A stretch of DNA of 52,388 nucleotides from an uncultured Bacteroidales bacterium (GTDB lineage Bacteria > Bacteroidota > Bacteroidia > Bacteroidales > Paludibacteraceae). The DNA lies in the NCBI GenBank assembly GCA_946626605.1, contig CAMOUL010000015.1, positions 1 through 52,388 on the forward strand, in the 5' to 3' direction. Of this stretch, positions 24,536-31,916 are shown piece after piece. The translations under genes and the position numbers were made by a program. The notes beneath the pieces were generated by a model. It was given only the letters and a program-made list of their open reading frames with translations. It did no database searches and was not told the origin of the DNA. The stretch's first letter is position 1. The number at the start of each line of letters is the position of its first letter.

Positions 24536-25783
24536 ATTCGCTTTTCTTGTAAGGATGGAACTGTCGCCGTAAGAGAGGAAGCGGAAGTCGTGGGAAAGGG
24601 CGTAGTCGTATATCGTACGCCAGTCGCCGCCGACGAATGCGCTGACAAGCAGAAGGAGGGTCGATTGCGGCTGGTGGAAATTAGTGATCAGCTGGTCCAC
24701 GACGTGGAAGGTGTAGCCGGGTTTGATCATAATCTGGGTCTCGGCATGGAGCGTTTGCTGATGCGTTGCGTCGAGGTAGTCGAGGATGGACTGCAAGGCC
24801 TCTGCAGTTGAGAGCCGAGAGCTAAGAGCTGAGTGCTGAGAGTCGTTCTCGTATGGCTCAAACTGGTCCACGTGGATGGAATCGATATTTCGATATTCCG
24901 ACATTTCGGCATTACGAAGTTGGCAGCCGATAAAATAGAGGCTCTCGAGGGTGCGCATGGAGGTTGTTCCGACCGCAACGATAGAACCGAGTTTGGCGAG
25001 GATATGTGCAATCGTCTCTCGCGGGACGGCGATAATCTCTGTATGCATGGTATGTTCGTTGGCGTCAGCGGTCTTCACCGGCAGGAAAGTTCCCGCGCCG
25101 ACGTGAAGGGTCAGTTCGTCGGTCTCGATGCCCCGGCGATGAAGGTCTGCAAGAACGGATTCGGTAAAATGCAGGCCGGCTGTGGGAGCAGCGACCGAAC
25201 CTTTGATACGCGAATAAACGGTCTGGTAGGTCTTGAGGTCGGAAGCTTCTGTCTTGCGGTTCAAGTACGGCGGGATCGGCAGTTCGCCTGCTGCATCGAG
25301 AATCTCCGCGAAGGAGATGTCGTCTCCGTCCCACTCGAAACGCACGGCAAACGTATTCCCTAACTGCTCCTCTTTATAAGCTCGGAGTGCAATTTTTAAT
25401 TTTTCATTTTTAATTTTTAATTCAAGGGCATCGCCCGTGTGCCATTTCTTAGCGTTGCCCACCATACACTTCCAGGTACAGCCGGTAGTGGAAGAGAGCG
25501 AGAGCTGGTAGTCATGGGGCGTGAGCGGCTCCAGACAGAAAATTTCGATGCGAGCGCCGGTGGTCTTATAGAACTCCAGACGCGCCTGTATCACGCGCGT
25601 ATTATTATATATAAGGAGTGCGGAGGGATTGATGTATTCCCCCACGTTGTAAAAATGATCTTCGCTGACTGCGCCATCGCGGTAGATGAGCAGTTTGCTG
25701 TGGTCTCGCTCGGGCAGCGGATACTTGGCGATGCGCTCGTCCGGCAGCGGGTAGTTAAAATCCGCTATGAATAATGGATTCAT
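24530..25783 (-). CDS. queA: S-adenosylmethionine:tRNA ribosyltransferase-isomerase, 417 aa
   Basis: The sequence matches Que[54 protein letters not shown], and LITNFHQPQSTLL. QueA moves the ribosyl part of SAM to 7-aminomethyl-7-deazaguanine in tRNA, the penultimate step of queuosine synthesis. At 417 residues it is longer than the usual ~350. Three in-frame tandem arrays explain part of this: LKIKNEKLKI, AEMSEYRNIDSI and SQHSALSSRLST. The start at 25783 (MNPLFIADF) is preferred to 25798. It overlaps the end of the RlmL-like gene. Confidence 0.95.
   Translation of the reverse strand: MNPLFIADFNYPLPDERIAKYPLPERDHSKLLIYRDGAVSEDHFYNVGEYINPSALLIYNNTRVIQARLEFYKTTGARIEIFCLEPLTPHDYQLSLSSTTGCTWKCMVGNAKKWHTGDALELKIKNEKLKIALRAYKEEQLGNTFAVRFEWDGDDISFAEILDAAGELPIPPYLNRKTEASDLKTYQTVYSRIKGSVAAPTAGLHFTESVLADLHRRGIETDELTLHVGAGTFLPVKTADANEHTMHTEIIAVPRETIAHILAKLGSIVAVGTTSMRTLESLYFIGCQLRNAEMSEYRNIDSIHVDQFEPYENDSQHSALSSRLSTAEALQSILDYLDATHQQTLHAETQIMIKPGYTFHVVDQLITNFHQPQSTLLLLVSAFVGGDWRTIYDYALSHDFRFLSYGDSSILTRKANV
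24810..24844. repeat. 7-bp tandem array x5 inside queA (GAGAGCT)
   Basis: Units GAGAGCC, GAGAGCT, AAGAGCT, GAGTGCT, GAGAGTC; on the coding strand they encode SQHSALSSRLST. Confidence 0.8.
24882..24913. repeat. 8-bp tandem array x4 inside queA (TCGATATT)
   Basis: Units TCGATATT, TCGATATT, CCGACATT, TCGGCATT encode NAEMSEYRNIDS. Same family as 4406 and 37234. Confidence 0.85.
25391..25425. repeat. 7-bp tandem array x5 inside queA (AATTTTT)
   Basis: Four AATTTTT-like units and one AATTCAA encode LELKIKNEKLKI. Confidence 0.85.
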
Positions 25784-26963
25784 TACGTTTTCCTGCAAAA
25801 AGGTCGTATTTATTAAACTGACAATCGAGTTCGCCGTTGAGGAGATGGTATTTCTTGGAGGGTTTGAGACCGATGCACTTCATCGCCACGGCGTTGGAAG
25901 ATATGATCCACGCGGTAGCCCCTGCAAACTGGTGCTTGAGGGTTGAACCGATAGCCGAATAAAGATCCTCCATCTCTTTGTTGGAATGTAGCCGCTCGCC
26001 GTAAGGGGGATTGAGCATCACCAAGGCATTTACCATTTTGTCATTTACCAATTGCCCATTTATTGCGTCATTGGACCATTTGATTTCCTCCATGCGGATC
26101 TGTTTGAGTTCGATATCTTTCTGGACGCCGGCGGCTTTGATGTTTTTGGTCGCCTGCTGGATGGCATAGAAGGAGGCATCGGAGCCGTAGATCTTATGGG
26201 TAAAGTCCCGCTCGTGACTGTCGTCATTGTAGATGTCGCTCCAGAGGTCGGCATCGAAATCGGGCCATTTCTCAAAGGCGTACGCGGAACGAAAGACACC
26301 CGGGGCAATGTTGCGGGCGATGAGGGCTGCTTCGATAAGGAAGGTTCCCGAGCCGCACATAGGGTCATAGAGGTCTGATTGACCGTTCCATCCCGCCATG
26401 AGTAACATACCTGCTGCCAGCACTTCGGAGATGGGGGCTTCGGTCGTTGCGACGCGGTAGCCACGTTTGTGCAGACTCTCTCCGGAACTGTCCAGAGAGA
26501 CCGTCACTTGCTCGTTGCCGATATGGATATTGATGAGCAGGTCGGGTTCGCGGGTACTCACCGAGGGGCGTTGGTTCTCTTTCTCCAGCCAGTAGTCGGC
26601 GATGGCGTCCTTGACGCGGTACGTGACGAAACGGCTGTTCCGGAAGGTCTCGCTATAGACGGTTGCATCGATGGCAAAAGTAGTGGAGGATTGCATGTAC
26701 GCGCTCCAATTGATTTTCTTGAGCTGGTTATAGAGCGCGTCGGTATCTTTGGCTTTGAAAGAAGCGATGGGCACGAGGATACGCAAGGCGGTACGCAGAC
26801 AGAGGTTCGCGCGGTAGAGAAGCGCTTTGTCACCACGGAAAGAAACAGCGCGGCGCTCGAGTTGCACCTCGTTGGCTCCAAGAGCTATCAACTCCTGCGC
26901 CAAAACCTCTTCGAGACCTTTAAAAGTCTTCGCTAACATAGAAAAAGTAGCCTGCTGTTTCAT
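25755..26963 (-). CDS. THUMP-domain class I rRNA methyltransferase, RlmL-like, 402 aa
   Basis: An N-terminal THUMP/ferredoxin-like region (residues ~10-150, [20 protein letters not shown]) is followed by the RlmL-type methyltransferase core with [19 protein letters not shown], and [12 protein letters not shown] as the NPPY motif. In E. coli the corresponding half of RlmL methylates G2445 of 23S rRNA; the target here is inferred from family. A block of eight 7-bp units encodes [16 protein letters not shown] just before the NPPY motif. It overlaps queA by 29 bases. Confidence 0.9.
   Translation of the reverse strand: MKQQATFSMLAKTFKGLEEVLAQELIALGANEVQLERRAVSFRGDKALLYRANLCLRTALRILVPIASFKAKDTDALYNQLKKINWSAYMQSSTTFAIDATVYSETFRNSRFVTYRVKDAIADYWLEKENQRPSVSTREPDLLINIHIGNEQVTVSLDSSGESLHKRGYRVATTEAPISEVLAAGMLLMAGWNGQSDLYDPMCGSGTFLIEAALIARNIAPGVFRSAYAFEKWPDFDADLWSDIYNDDSHERDFTHKIYGSDASFYAIQQATKNIKAAGVQKDIELKQIRMEEIKWSNDAINGQLVNDKMVNALVMLNPPYGERLHSNKEMEDLYSAIGSTLKHQFAGATAWIISSNAVAMKCIGLKPSKKYHLLNGELDCQFNKYDLFAGKRNESIIHSGF
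26027..26082. repeat. 7-bp tandem array x8 inside the RlmL-like gene
   Basis: Eight 7-bp units (CATTTAC, CATTTTG, TCATTTA, CCAATTG, CCCATTT, ATTGCGT, CATTGGA, CCATTTG) lie directly upstream of the NPPY catalytic motif in the protein, with the reading frame kept. Confidence 0.7.
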
Positions 26964-26979
26964 TTTTTCTCAAAAATAT

Positions 26980-27010
26980 TTGTATAATTCAAATTTTTGT
27001 AGTACCTTTG
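26980..27010 (+). promoter_or_regulatory. promoter of tRNA-Ser(UGA)
   Basis: TTGTATAATT, 13 bases, TACCTTTG, 13 bases before the tRNA. Confidence 0.8.
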
Positions 27011-27023
27011 CACCCGCTTTTGA

Positions 27024-27108
27024 GGAAAGATGGCAGAGTGGTCTATTGCGTCGGTCTTGAAAACCGAAGTACTGAAAGGTACCGGGGGTTCGAATCCCTC
27101 TCTTTCCG
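27024..27108 (+). tRNA. tRNA-Ser(UGA)
   Basis: GGAAAGA pairs with TCTTTCC; anticodon loop TCTTGAAAA gives anticodon TGA; a long variable arm and GGTTCGAATCC T arm are present; discriminator G, no encoded CCA. Confidence 0.95.
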
Positions 27109-27112
27109 CGGT

Positions 27113-27156
27113 AAAATTAGTAGGAGCATCTTTTAGTAGGTGCTCCTACTAATTTT
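27113..27156. terminator. bidirectional terminator after tRNA-Ser(UGA)
   Basis: A perfect 16-bp stem (AAAATTAGTAGGAGCA with TGCTCCTACTAATTTT) around a 12-base loop. The stem ends in A/T runs, so it can work for the plus-strand tRNA and the minus-strand gene at 27204. A second hairpin GAGAAGG/CCTTCTC lies at 27159-27177. Confidence 0.9.
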
Positions 27157-27203
27157 ATGAGAAGGCAGGGCCTTCTCACCCCATCGGTCGGGGGGAAGAG
27201 TGA

Positions 27204-28082
27204 TTATTTCTTTAGTTGGAAGGGGAAGGAGCCGATGAGATTTCCTTCGCAGAAGAAATCGATGGTATAGAATCCCTTCTCCACTTTGGTATTTTCGTCG
27301 AACGGGCAGTAACACGTGCCGGTGAACGGTTCGCCGGTGAACTCAATCTGCTGGGTCATCGAGAAGGGTATTTCTCCGCTCTCGAAGGCAAAGAGTTTCG
27401 TTTCGGACTCGCCGATGAGGTCACCGTCAGGTGTAATCACACGTACATAGAGGTCTTTGAGGCCAGGTGTACAGGTGATGTTTTTTGCAATCGTGTAGTC
27501 GAATTGCAGCTTGCGTACATGGCTGGCGATGCGGGTCTTGCGGTCGTTCTTGTTGAGCATCGTGACGGAGCAAGAGGTGATCTCCAACATGGAAGCACGC
27601 GTAACGGTCTCGGTGAGTTGGGTGTTCGCCTGGGTCAGTTGTTCGTTATGCTGGCGGACCTGTTGGTTCTCTTGGCGAACTTGGATATTCTCCTGTGTGA
27701 GGCGCGCGTTGGTGGCATTGAGCGAATCAATCTGGCGAACATAATCACGCATGACAGCACGCACGGTCGCCAGTTCTTTCTTGAGTTCCGCAATCTTACG
27801 GGCGTTGGAAGCCTTGGTCGTACGCAGTTCCTCAAGGAGGTCCTGTACGCGTTGTTGCTCACGGCTCAAGAGATCCTGCAGGCTATCGTTGCGGATGTCC
27901 ATCTGCTGATAGCCGTCGAACTGAAGGGCGAGATCTTCATACTCCTCCTGCAGTTCTTCTTTCTCGATGGTCATCTGCTCAACCATTTCGTTGAGTTCCT
28001 GTCGCTGGGAGAGGTTCCAGATGACGAGGCCAATGATGGCAGCCACTAAAAGGGCTAAAACAATAATATGCGATTTTTTCAT
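27204..28082 (-). CDS. membrane-anchored coiled-coil protein, 292 aa
   Basis: One N-terminal transmembrane segment (IIVLALLVAAIIGLVIWNL) is followed by a long coiled coil (residues ~25-165, Gln/Glu-rich with heptads) and a C-terminal beta domain (~170-292) with EITSCSVTML and CYCPFDEN. I recognise no named family; similar anchor plus coiled coil plus beta domain proteins occur in Bacteroidota. It shares one base with the murF stop codon (TAATG), so it is translated together with murF as the last gene of the envelope operon. Confidence 0.8.
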   Translation of the reverse strand: MKKSHIIVLALLVAAIIGLVIWNLSQRQELNEMVEQMTIEKEELQEEYEDLALQFDGYQQMDIRNDSLQDLLSREQQRVQDLLEELRTTKASNARKIAELKKELATVRAVMRDYVRQIDSLNATNARLTQENIQVRQENQQVRQHNEQLTQANTQLTETVTRASMLEITSCSVTMLNKNDRKTRIASHVRKLQFDYTIAKNITCTPGLKDLYVRVITPDGDLIGESETKLFAFESGEIPFSMTQQIEFTGEPFTGTCYCPFDENTKVEKGFYTIDFFCEGNLIGSFPFQLKK

Positions 28083-29266
28083 TATAGGAATGGGATTACT
28101 TTTTCTAATTGGTTAGACCGGCTACCCTTGAGAAGGATGGTGTATCCGCCGAGGGGTTCGGTCCGGAGGTATGCGCAGAGGTCATCTACGTTGTTGAAGA
28201 TGGGATACGGGGCCGTGGTCGCTTTGTATTCCTCCCCGACGAGCAGCACGCGATCGGCTTTGCGTTCAAGAAGCATATTGACGATATTCTGGTGCTCCAG
28301 ATGGCTGTAGTCACCGAGTTCGCGCATGGCGCCGAGGATATAGGCCTTCGGCATTTGTGATTTATGATTTATGATTTGTGATTTGTCAAAAGCATTTATC
28401 GCTGCGGTCATGGATGTCGGGTTGGCATTATAGGCATCCACCACTACCGTGTTACGCCCGGTCTGCATGAGTTGGGAGCGGTTGTTAGAGGGGATGTACG
28501 CGCGGATAGCGGCTAAGGCAGCTTCTTCGCTCACGCCGAAATAGCGTCCGACACAAATCGCCGCCGAGACGTTCTCTGCGTTATAGCCCCCGACCAGATG
28601 GGTGTCTGAAGGCATTGTACCTGTGTGGTACTCCACGGTTTTCAAGTCTCCTGCCATCTGCGCCAAGTATGGGTTATCGATGTTTCGGAAACAGAAACCA
28701 TTATGCACGCGGAGGAAATCATAGAGTTCGGCTTTGGTGCGCATGACACCTTCGAAAGAGCCGAAGCCCTGCAGATGGGCTTTGCCGACGTTGGTGATGA
28801 GACCGTAGTTCGGTTCGGCTATCTCCACGAGTTCTTTGATATCGCCGGGATGTGAGGCACCCATCTCCACAATCGCCATCTCGTGCGCGCGCGTTATAGA
28901 TAATAAGGTGAGGGGCACGCCGATCTGGTTGTTGAGATTGCCTTGGGTGTAATAGAGGTTGTACTTCGTAGAAAGGACAGCGGCGCAGAGCTCTTTGGTC
29001 GTCGTCTTGCCGTTCGTGCCGGTGATGCCGAGTATCGGCAGACCGAGTTCACGCCGCCAAGCGCGAGCGAGGTCTTGAAGATCTCTCAAGGCATTCTCTC
29101 CGGAGATAATATACTCCGCTCCGTCTTTTTGGGCTTGCTCCACGAAGTCGTTTCCGTCAAAATGTTCTCCCTTTAGCGCAACAAAGATAGAGCCGGAAGT
29201 GACCTTCCGGCTATCTGTCGTTACGTGCAGGGATTCCTTATTTTTTATTAGGAAGTTCCAGTCCAT
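28082..29266 (-). CDS. murF: UDP-N-acetylmuramoyl-tripeptide--D-alanyl-D-alanine ligase
   Basis: Mur-ligase features: LGITGTNGKTTTKEL (ATP loop), EMGASHPGDI, and DAYNANPTSM. MurF adds D-Ala-D-Ala to the peptidoglycan precursor in the cytoplasm. The start at 29266 (MDWNFLIKNKE) is the usual one; upstream frame to 29341 lies inside the MFS gene, which it overlaps by 29 bases. An in-frame 7-bp array encodes KSQIINHKSQM shortly after DAYNANP. Confidence 0.93.
   Translation of the reverse strand: MDWNFLIKNKESLHVTTDSRKVTSGSIFVALKGEHFDGNDFVEQAQKDGAEYIISGENALRDLQDLARAWRRELGLPILGITGTNGKTTTKELCAAVLSTKYNLYYTQGNLNNQIGVPLTLLSITRAHEMAIVEMGASHPGDIKELVEIAEPNYGLITNVGKAHLQGFGSFEGVMRTKAELYDFLRVHNGFCFRNIDNPYLAQMAGDLKTVEYHTGTMPSDTHLVGGYNAENVSAAICVGRYFGVSEEAALAAIRAYIPSNNRSQLMQTGRNTVVVDAYNANPTSMTAAINAFDKSQIINHKSQMPKAYILGAMRELGDYSHLEHQNIVNMLLERKADRVLLVGEEYKATTAPYPIFNNVDDLCAYLRTEPLGGYTILLKGSRSNQLEKVIPFL
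28353..28387. repeat. 7-bp tandem array x5 inside murF (ATTTATG)
   Basis: Units ATTTGTG, ATTTATG, ATTTATG, ATTTGTG, ATTTGTC encode DKSQIINHKSQM. Related to the intergenic array at 20231. Confidence 0.85.
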
Positions 29267-30608
29267 AGTTTTTGCGTTTATCCTCCACTTTGAGGGCGAG
29301 GGACAGTAAGAATGCAAGTACGCCGAACGAAGCGAAGACAATCATAGGAACGAGGTATCCGTCTGTAGCCACACGCAGCTTGCCGATAAGCAGCGGCACG
29401 AGGCAGAGACCTATATTCTGAACCCAGAAAATCAGGCAATACGCAGAGCCGAGCACTTTCTCATCGATGATCTTCGGCACTGACGGCCACATCGATGCAG
29501 GCACGAGCGAGAAGCTGACGCCGAGTACCAAAATAGTGACAAGCGCGAGCGTTTTCGACGGATAGAGCGGTAAGACGAAGGCGAAGACGCTATGGCAAGC
29601 GATCATGATCACTGCGCCTAAAAGCATCATCGACGCGCCTTTGCCTTTGTAGTCTATAAAGGCTCCGAGGAACGGCGTGAGAATCATTGCAAGTATCGGG
29701 AACCACTTGAAGAGTCCGGCAGCCTCGGCGTTGGAGATAGCGAGTGTCTCTTCCAGGAAGTTCGTTGCGAAACGCTGGAAGGGGAAGATGGCGGAGTAGT
29801 AGAGCACGCAGAGGAGTGCGATGATCCAGAACATCTTCGAGGTCAGAATCTGCTTGAGGTCGGAAACGTGGAACTCGTCCTCCGGATCTTTCTCCAGAGT
29901 AGCCTCTCCGATAGCCACAAGTTGGGAATCGAAGGACTTATCCATGATCGTGAAGACAAAGAAATTGAGCAGACCGATGACGAGCAGCGCTGACGCAAAG
30001 AGCAGCGGGGCGGTCACCGAGTTCACGCCATCGACCGCAAACTGCTGGCTGATCATCGGGGAGAGCCACATCGCTCCGAAGACTCCGAGACGTGCTATAG
30101 CCATCTCCAAGCCCATAGCGAGCGCCATTTCCTTGCCTTTGAACCATTTCGCGAGGATCTTACTAACCGTCGTTCCTGCCATCTCACAGCCGCAGCCGAA
30201 GATCATAAAGCCGAACATCGCCAGTTTCGCAGAACCGGGCATAGAAGGCCACCAGGCGTTAAGCCATTCTACGGTATTGGCGTCCGCCCAGGAGATACCC
30301 CAGAACTTGATGGCTGCGCCGATCACCATGAGTGAAGCGGAGAGCAAGCCGGTGAAACGGACTCCCATCTTATCGAGGATGATACCTGCGATGATGAGGA
30401 AACCGAAGACGTTCAGCAGGTACTCACCTGCGGCATAAGTTCCAAACACGCCCTGATCCCATCCCAGCGTGTCGTTGAGGAGGGATGCCAGAGGCGAGAG
30501 AATGTCCACAAACATATATGCGAAGAACATCATCGAAGCCACGAGGACCAGGACTGTCCAACGTGCCACAGCGCTATCGCGAAGGGTCTTTTGGAGTTTT
30601 TCTACCAT
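29238..30608 (-). CDS. major facilitator superfamily transporter, 456 aa
   Basis: Twelve hydrophobic segments and MFS-type loops (ILDKMGVRFTG, AFIDYKGKGASMM) are visible. The protein resembles the MFSD1-like group of nutrient or peptide transporters; substrate unknown. It lies between the OmpH pair and murF in the envelope operon and overlaps a 41-aa microprotein gene at its start and murF at its end. Confidence 0.85.
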   Translation of the reverse strand: MVEKLQKTLRDSAVARWTVLVLVASMMFFAYMFVDILSPLASLLNDTLGWDQGVFGTYAAGEYLLNVFGFLIIAGIILDKMGVRFTGLLSASLMVIGAAIKFWGISWADANTVEWLNAWWPSMPGSAKLAMFGFMIFGCGCEMAGTTVSKILAKWFKGKEMALAMGLEMAIARLGVFGAMWLSPMISQQFAVDGVNSVTAPLLFASALLVIGLLNFFVFTIMDKSFDSQLVAIGEATLEKDPEDEFHVSDLKQILTSKMFWIIALLCVLYYSAIFPFQRFATNFLEETLAISNAEAAGLFKWFPILAMILTPFLGAFIDYKGKGASMMLLGAVIMIACHSVFAFVLPLYPSKTLALVTILVLGVSFSLVPASMWPSVPKIIDEKVLGSAYCLIFWVQNIGLCLVPLLIGKLRVATDGYLVPMIVFASFGVLAFLLSLALKVEDKRKNYGLELPNKK

Positions 30609-30699
30609 AGTTGTAGGAATATGAATTTTTCTTTTTCAGCCACTCTGCCTTTTTCTTTTCGTACTCGGCATAATGGCTTTCCAAATAACCGTCCGCCAT
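30574..30699 (-). CDS. 41-aa microprotein overlapping the MFS gene
   Basis: ATG at 30699, stop at 30574. The sequence starts MADGYLESHYAEYEKKKAEW and is highly charged. Similar short MAD-type openings occur in small proteins of Bacteroidales, as I recall. It begins 2 bases after the stop of the OmpH gene and overlaps the MFS start by 35 bases in another frame, so coupled translation is plausible. Confidence 0.6.
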   Translation of the reverse strand: MADGYLESHYAEYEKKKAEWLKKKNSYSYNYGRKTPKDPSR

Positions 30700-30701
30700 G
30701 A

Positions 30702-31193
30702 TTATTTAATACCGAGTTCTTTCTTGACAGCCGGCATGACGTCGTTGGCGTCCGTGCCGATATGAACCATAGCCGCGGAGTCGAAGATATAGGTGTAACC
30801 TTCGCGCTCGCCGACCGCCTTGATAGCCTTTGCCATCTTCTCGTGAACAGGCGCGATGAGTTCCTGCTGCTTCTTCTGAATATCCTGCTCAGCGGTCTGA
30901 TAGAAGAGCTGGATGCGTTGTTGCATCTCCTGAAGCTCCTGCTGGCGGATCTGCTTGATAGCATCTGCCATAGTAGCCTCCTGGGCCTGATAGTCCTGCA
31001 CTTTCTTTTGTATCTCTTCGTTCATCGAAGCGAGTTGAGTCTCATACTGGTTCTGGATTGTATCCATTTTCAACTTGACTTGAGCCATTTCGGGCATTTG
31101 CGCGAAGAGTTCCTGAGTGTTGATGTGACCAAATTTCTGTGCGCTGGCAAGCATCGGCAGAGCCAGCATCAATGCGATAATAATTTTTTTCAT
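30702..31193 (-). CDS. OmpH/Skp-family periplasmic chaperone, second copy, 163 aa
   Basis: Signal peptide MKKIIIALMLALPMLASAQ, the family opening KFGHINTQELF, a long central coiled coil (residues ~45-115) and a C-terminal strand region (GYTYIFDSAAMVHIG). Skp/OmpH holds unfolded outer-membrane proteins on the way to BamA. It is 149 bases after the first copy, a gap occupied by the 11-bp array. Confidence 0.9.
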   Translation of the reverse strand: MKKIIIALMLALPMLASAQKFGHINTQELFAQMPEMAQVKLKMDTIQNQYETQLASMNEEIQKKVQDYQAQEATMADAIKQIRQQELQEMQQRIQLFYQTAEQDIQKKQQELIAPVHEKMAKAIKAVGEREGYTYIFDSAAMVHIGTDANDVMPAVKKELGIK

Positions 31194-31342
31194 TTTTATA
31201 CTGTTTTTTAGTTTATTCGGGGTTTTGTCCGGGTCATACAGGGGCTCAACCGGGGCTTAATATTAGCCTTGACCGTCGGTTGACCGTCGTTCGACCGTCG
31301 TTCGACCGTCGGGATTTGACTTACTTTGAGCCTTGATTTCGT
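31194..31342. other. gap between the ompH copies, filled by degenerate 11-mers
   Basis: No gene. The array at 31269-31312 is its clear core; on both sides 11-base blocks beginning GGG or ending in TTTG continue with lower similarity. Confidence 0.6.
31269..31312. repeat. 11-bp tandem array x4 (TTGACCGTCGT)
   Basis: TTGACCGTCGG, TTGACCGTCGT, TCGACCGTCGT, TCGACCGTCGG in a row; degenerate 11-base periodicity extends both ways. Confidence 0.9.
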
Positions 31343-31879
31343 TTACTTTGCTCCCAATTTATGGAGTACCTGATCGGAGATGTCGAGTTTGGAGGACATG
31401 TAGATCAGGGATGGGTCTGCGGAGCGATCCTTGACGATGTCGATTCGTTTCTCGTTGGCGAGGTCCTGTATGGCTGTGTATATCTCATCCTGGATGGGTT
31501 TGATGAGCGCTTCGCGCTTTTTGTAGAGTTCACCCTCCTGTCCGAAATACTTGCGTTTGAGTTCCAGGACTTCCTGCTCTTTTTTCACGATCTCCTGCTC
31601 GCGTTGGGTCCGCATGGTCTCCGAGAGGAAGATCTGCTCCGTCTGGTAGTTGGTAGCCATGACGCGTGCGTCCTGCTGCGCCGCATCGATCTCCTTCTGC
31701 CACCGCTTGGAGAGCATCGACAGCTGTTCATTCGCCTGCTCATATTGGGGCAGGTTTTTGAGGATATACGCCATGTCGATATAGGCTATCGACTGGTCTT
31801 TAGCAAAAGTTGTGCCACAACACAGCAGAGCTGCTATTATAATTGATAATTGATAATTGATAATTGATAATTTTTTCAT
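31343..31879 (-). CDS. OmpH/Skp-family periplasmic chaperone, first copy, 178 aa
   Basis: The start at 31879 gives MKKLSIINYQLSIIIAALLC, a signal peptide largely encoded by the 7-bp AATTGAT array. Then KDQSIAYIDMAYILKNLPQY and the long coiled coil of the family follow. The longer upstream frame to 32380 lies inside bamA and is discarded. It follows bamA by 37 bases, the classical BamA-OmpH order. Confidence 0.9.
   Translation of the reverse strand: MKKLSIINYQLSIIIAALLCCGTTFAKDQSIAYIDMAYILKNLPQYEQANEQLSMLSKRWQKEIDAAQQDARVMATNYQTEQIFLSETMRTQREQEIVKKEQEVLELKRKYFGQEGELYKKREALIKPIQDEIYTAIQDLANEKRIDIVKDRSADPSLIYMSSKLDISDQVLHKLGAK
31841..31868. repeat. 7-bp tandem array x4 (AATTGAT) inside an ompH signal peptide
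   Basis: Four identical AATTGAT units. On the coding strand they encode SIINYQLSI, part of the signal peptide. Confidence 0.9.
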
Positions 31880-31916
31880 TGTTGTTATTGTTTTCGATAT
31901 TCCGGGATATCGAGGT

